Source: Thermoplasmatales archaeon
Lineage (GTDB): Archaea > Thermoplasmatota > Thermoplasmata > Thermoplasmatales > Thermoplasmataceae
Assembly: GCA_027366585.1 (NCBI GenBank)
Contig: DAHXNF010000032.1
Coordinates: 1-64,000, forward strand
Direction: 5' to 3'
Length of the DNA: 64,000 nucleotides
A program made the position numbers and the translations under genes. Shown piece by piece: positions 63,838 to 64,000 of the stretch; the first letter of the stretch is position 1, and every line of letters starts with the position of its first letter. Below the pieces are notes generated by a model. It did not search any database. It was not told the origin of the DNA and worked only from the letters and a program-made list of their open reading frames with translations.

Positions 63838-64000
63838 TCATGGATAGTAGAACGGTAGCGTGAATGCTATGACTACAATGACAACCATGAGGCCAAGTGT
63901 TATGAATGAAGCCATATGGGTAATCCGTCTGATTCTTTTCATTTCATCGAACCTCCCCTCCTTTGCCAGGCGTACAAGCAGCTTACCGTGATAGATATTG
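63838..64000 (-). CDS. C-terminal end of a membrane protein, cut by the window edge
   Basis: The minus-strand frame is open to the window end and stops with TGA at 63838-63840. The visible 53 residues have a basic amphipathic part (KLLVRLAKEGRFDEMKRIRR), then one membrane helix (FITLGLMVVIVVIAFTLPFYYP). The start is beyond the window. The family cannot be recognised from this piece; a tail-anchored protein is one possibility. Confidence 0.6.
   Translation of the reverse strand, partial: NIYHGKLLVRLAKEGRFDEMKRIRRITHMASFITLGLMVVIVVIAFTLPFYYP

Overview
The window comes from an archaeon, most probably a member of the Thermoplasmatales or a near relative. The archaeal assignment rests on RadB, FEN-1 with a C-terminal PCNA-binding tail, prefoldin beta, the KEOPS subunit Pcc1, MptA-type GTP cyclohydrolase, the archaeal riboflavin pathway (RibL-type FAD synthetase and the lumazine-synthase-like riboflavin synthase), archaeal TyrRS and ProRS, and a full archaeal SRP RNA. 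TATA-like boxes about 25-35 bases before start codons, many weak or absent Shine-Dalgarno sites, many GTG and TTG starts, and glycosylation-prone secreted proteins with one C-terminal membrane anchor fit a wall-less acidophile. The genus cannot be named from the sequence alone.

Layout. 0-8.2 kb: a truncated DUF763 gene, a rhodanese, a very long Lhr-type helicase, and the first copy of a three-gene cassette (small membrane protein, winged-helix regulator, convergent secreted protein). 8.2-15.5 kb: Zn alcohol dehydrogenase, an NAD salvage pair (nicotinamidase and nicotinate phosphoribosyltransferase with a 35-codon ORF between them) coupled to cysS, GAF protein, phosphatase, ArsB-like permease. 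15.5-22.1 kb: YyaL-type thioredoxin-fold protein, a membrane protein, a 53-residue ORF abutting tRNA-Ser(GCU), a gene-poor stretch, and a bd-type quinol oxidase cluster with an extra membrane gene. 22.1-26 kb is accessory: a TnpB element with its right end, an orphan Eco57I-like DNA methyltransferase and a DUF488 protein. 26-32 kb: DtxR-type regulator with a probable metal transporter, aldo/keto reductase, phosphatase and a FecBCD-type importer. 32-36 kb: a PepSY-like secreted protein, the second copy of the cassette, a dead tnpB relic and SRP RNA. 36-41 kb: methyltransferase, RimI-like acetyltransferase, the ribB-ribL-ribC-ribH operon, and the convergent pcc1-pfdB-mptA operon, then tRNA-Arg(UCU). 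41-52 kb: ABC-2 exporter, epimerase, a 1118-residue cysteine-rich surface protein, thiolase and enoyl-CoA hydratase, cysteine synthase family protein, hemerythrin. 52-62.6 kb: a chromosome-maintenance and translation block (smc, scpA, a two-gene membrane-anchored Cas4-like nuclease, tyrS; opposed by proS, HAD phosphatase, radB, fen). The right edge holds an FkbM methyltransferase and the tail of a membrane gene.

The two strongest candidates for something undescribed are (i) the duplicated cassette, in which both copies keep gene order, TTG start of the regulator and a convergent partner whose stop codon overlaps the regulator's stop; and (ii) a Cas4/RecB-type nuclease whose motif I and first Fe-S cysteine are on one small membrane protein and whose remaining catalytic motifs and three cysteines are on the next one, inside the smc-scpA operon. 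Secondary items are a tnpB relic that keeps the omega-RNA-like right end at equal length, a DtxR-like dyad at the predicted transcription start of a metal-regulator gene, an unusual tRNA-Arg, and several small genes that are easy to miss.
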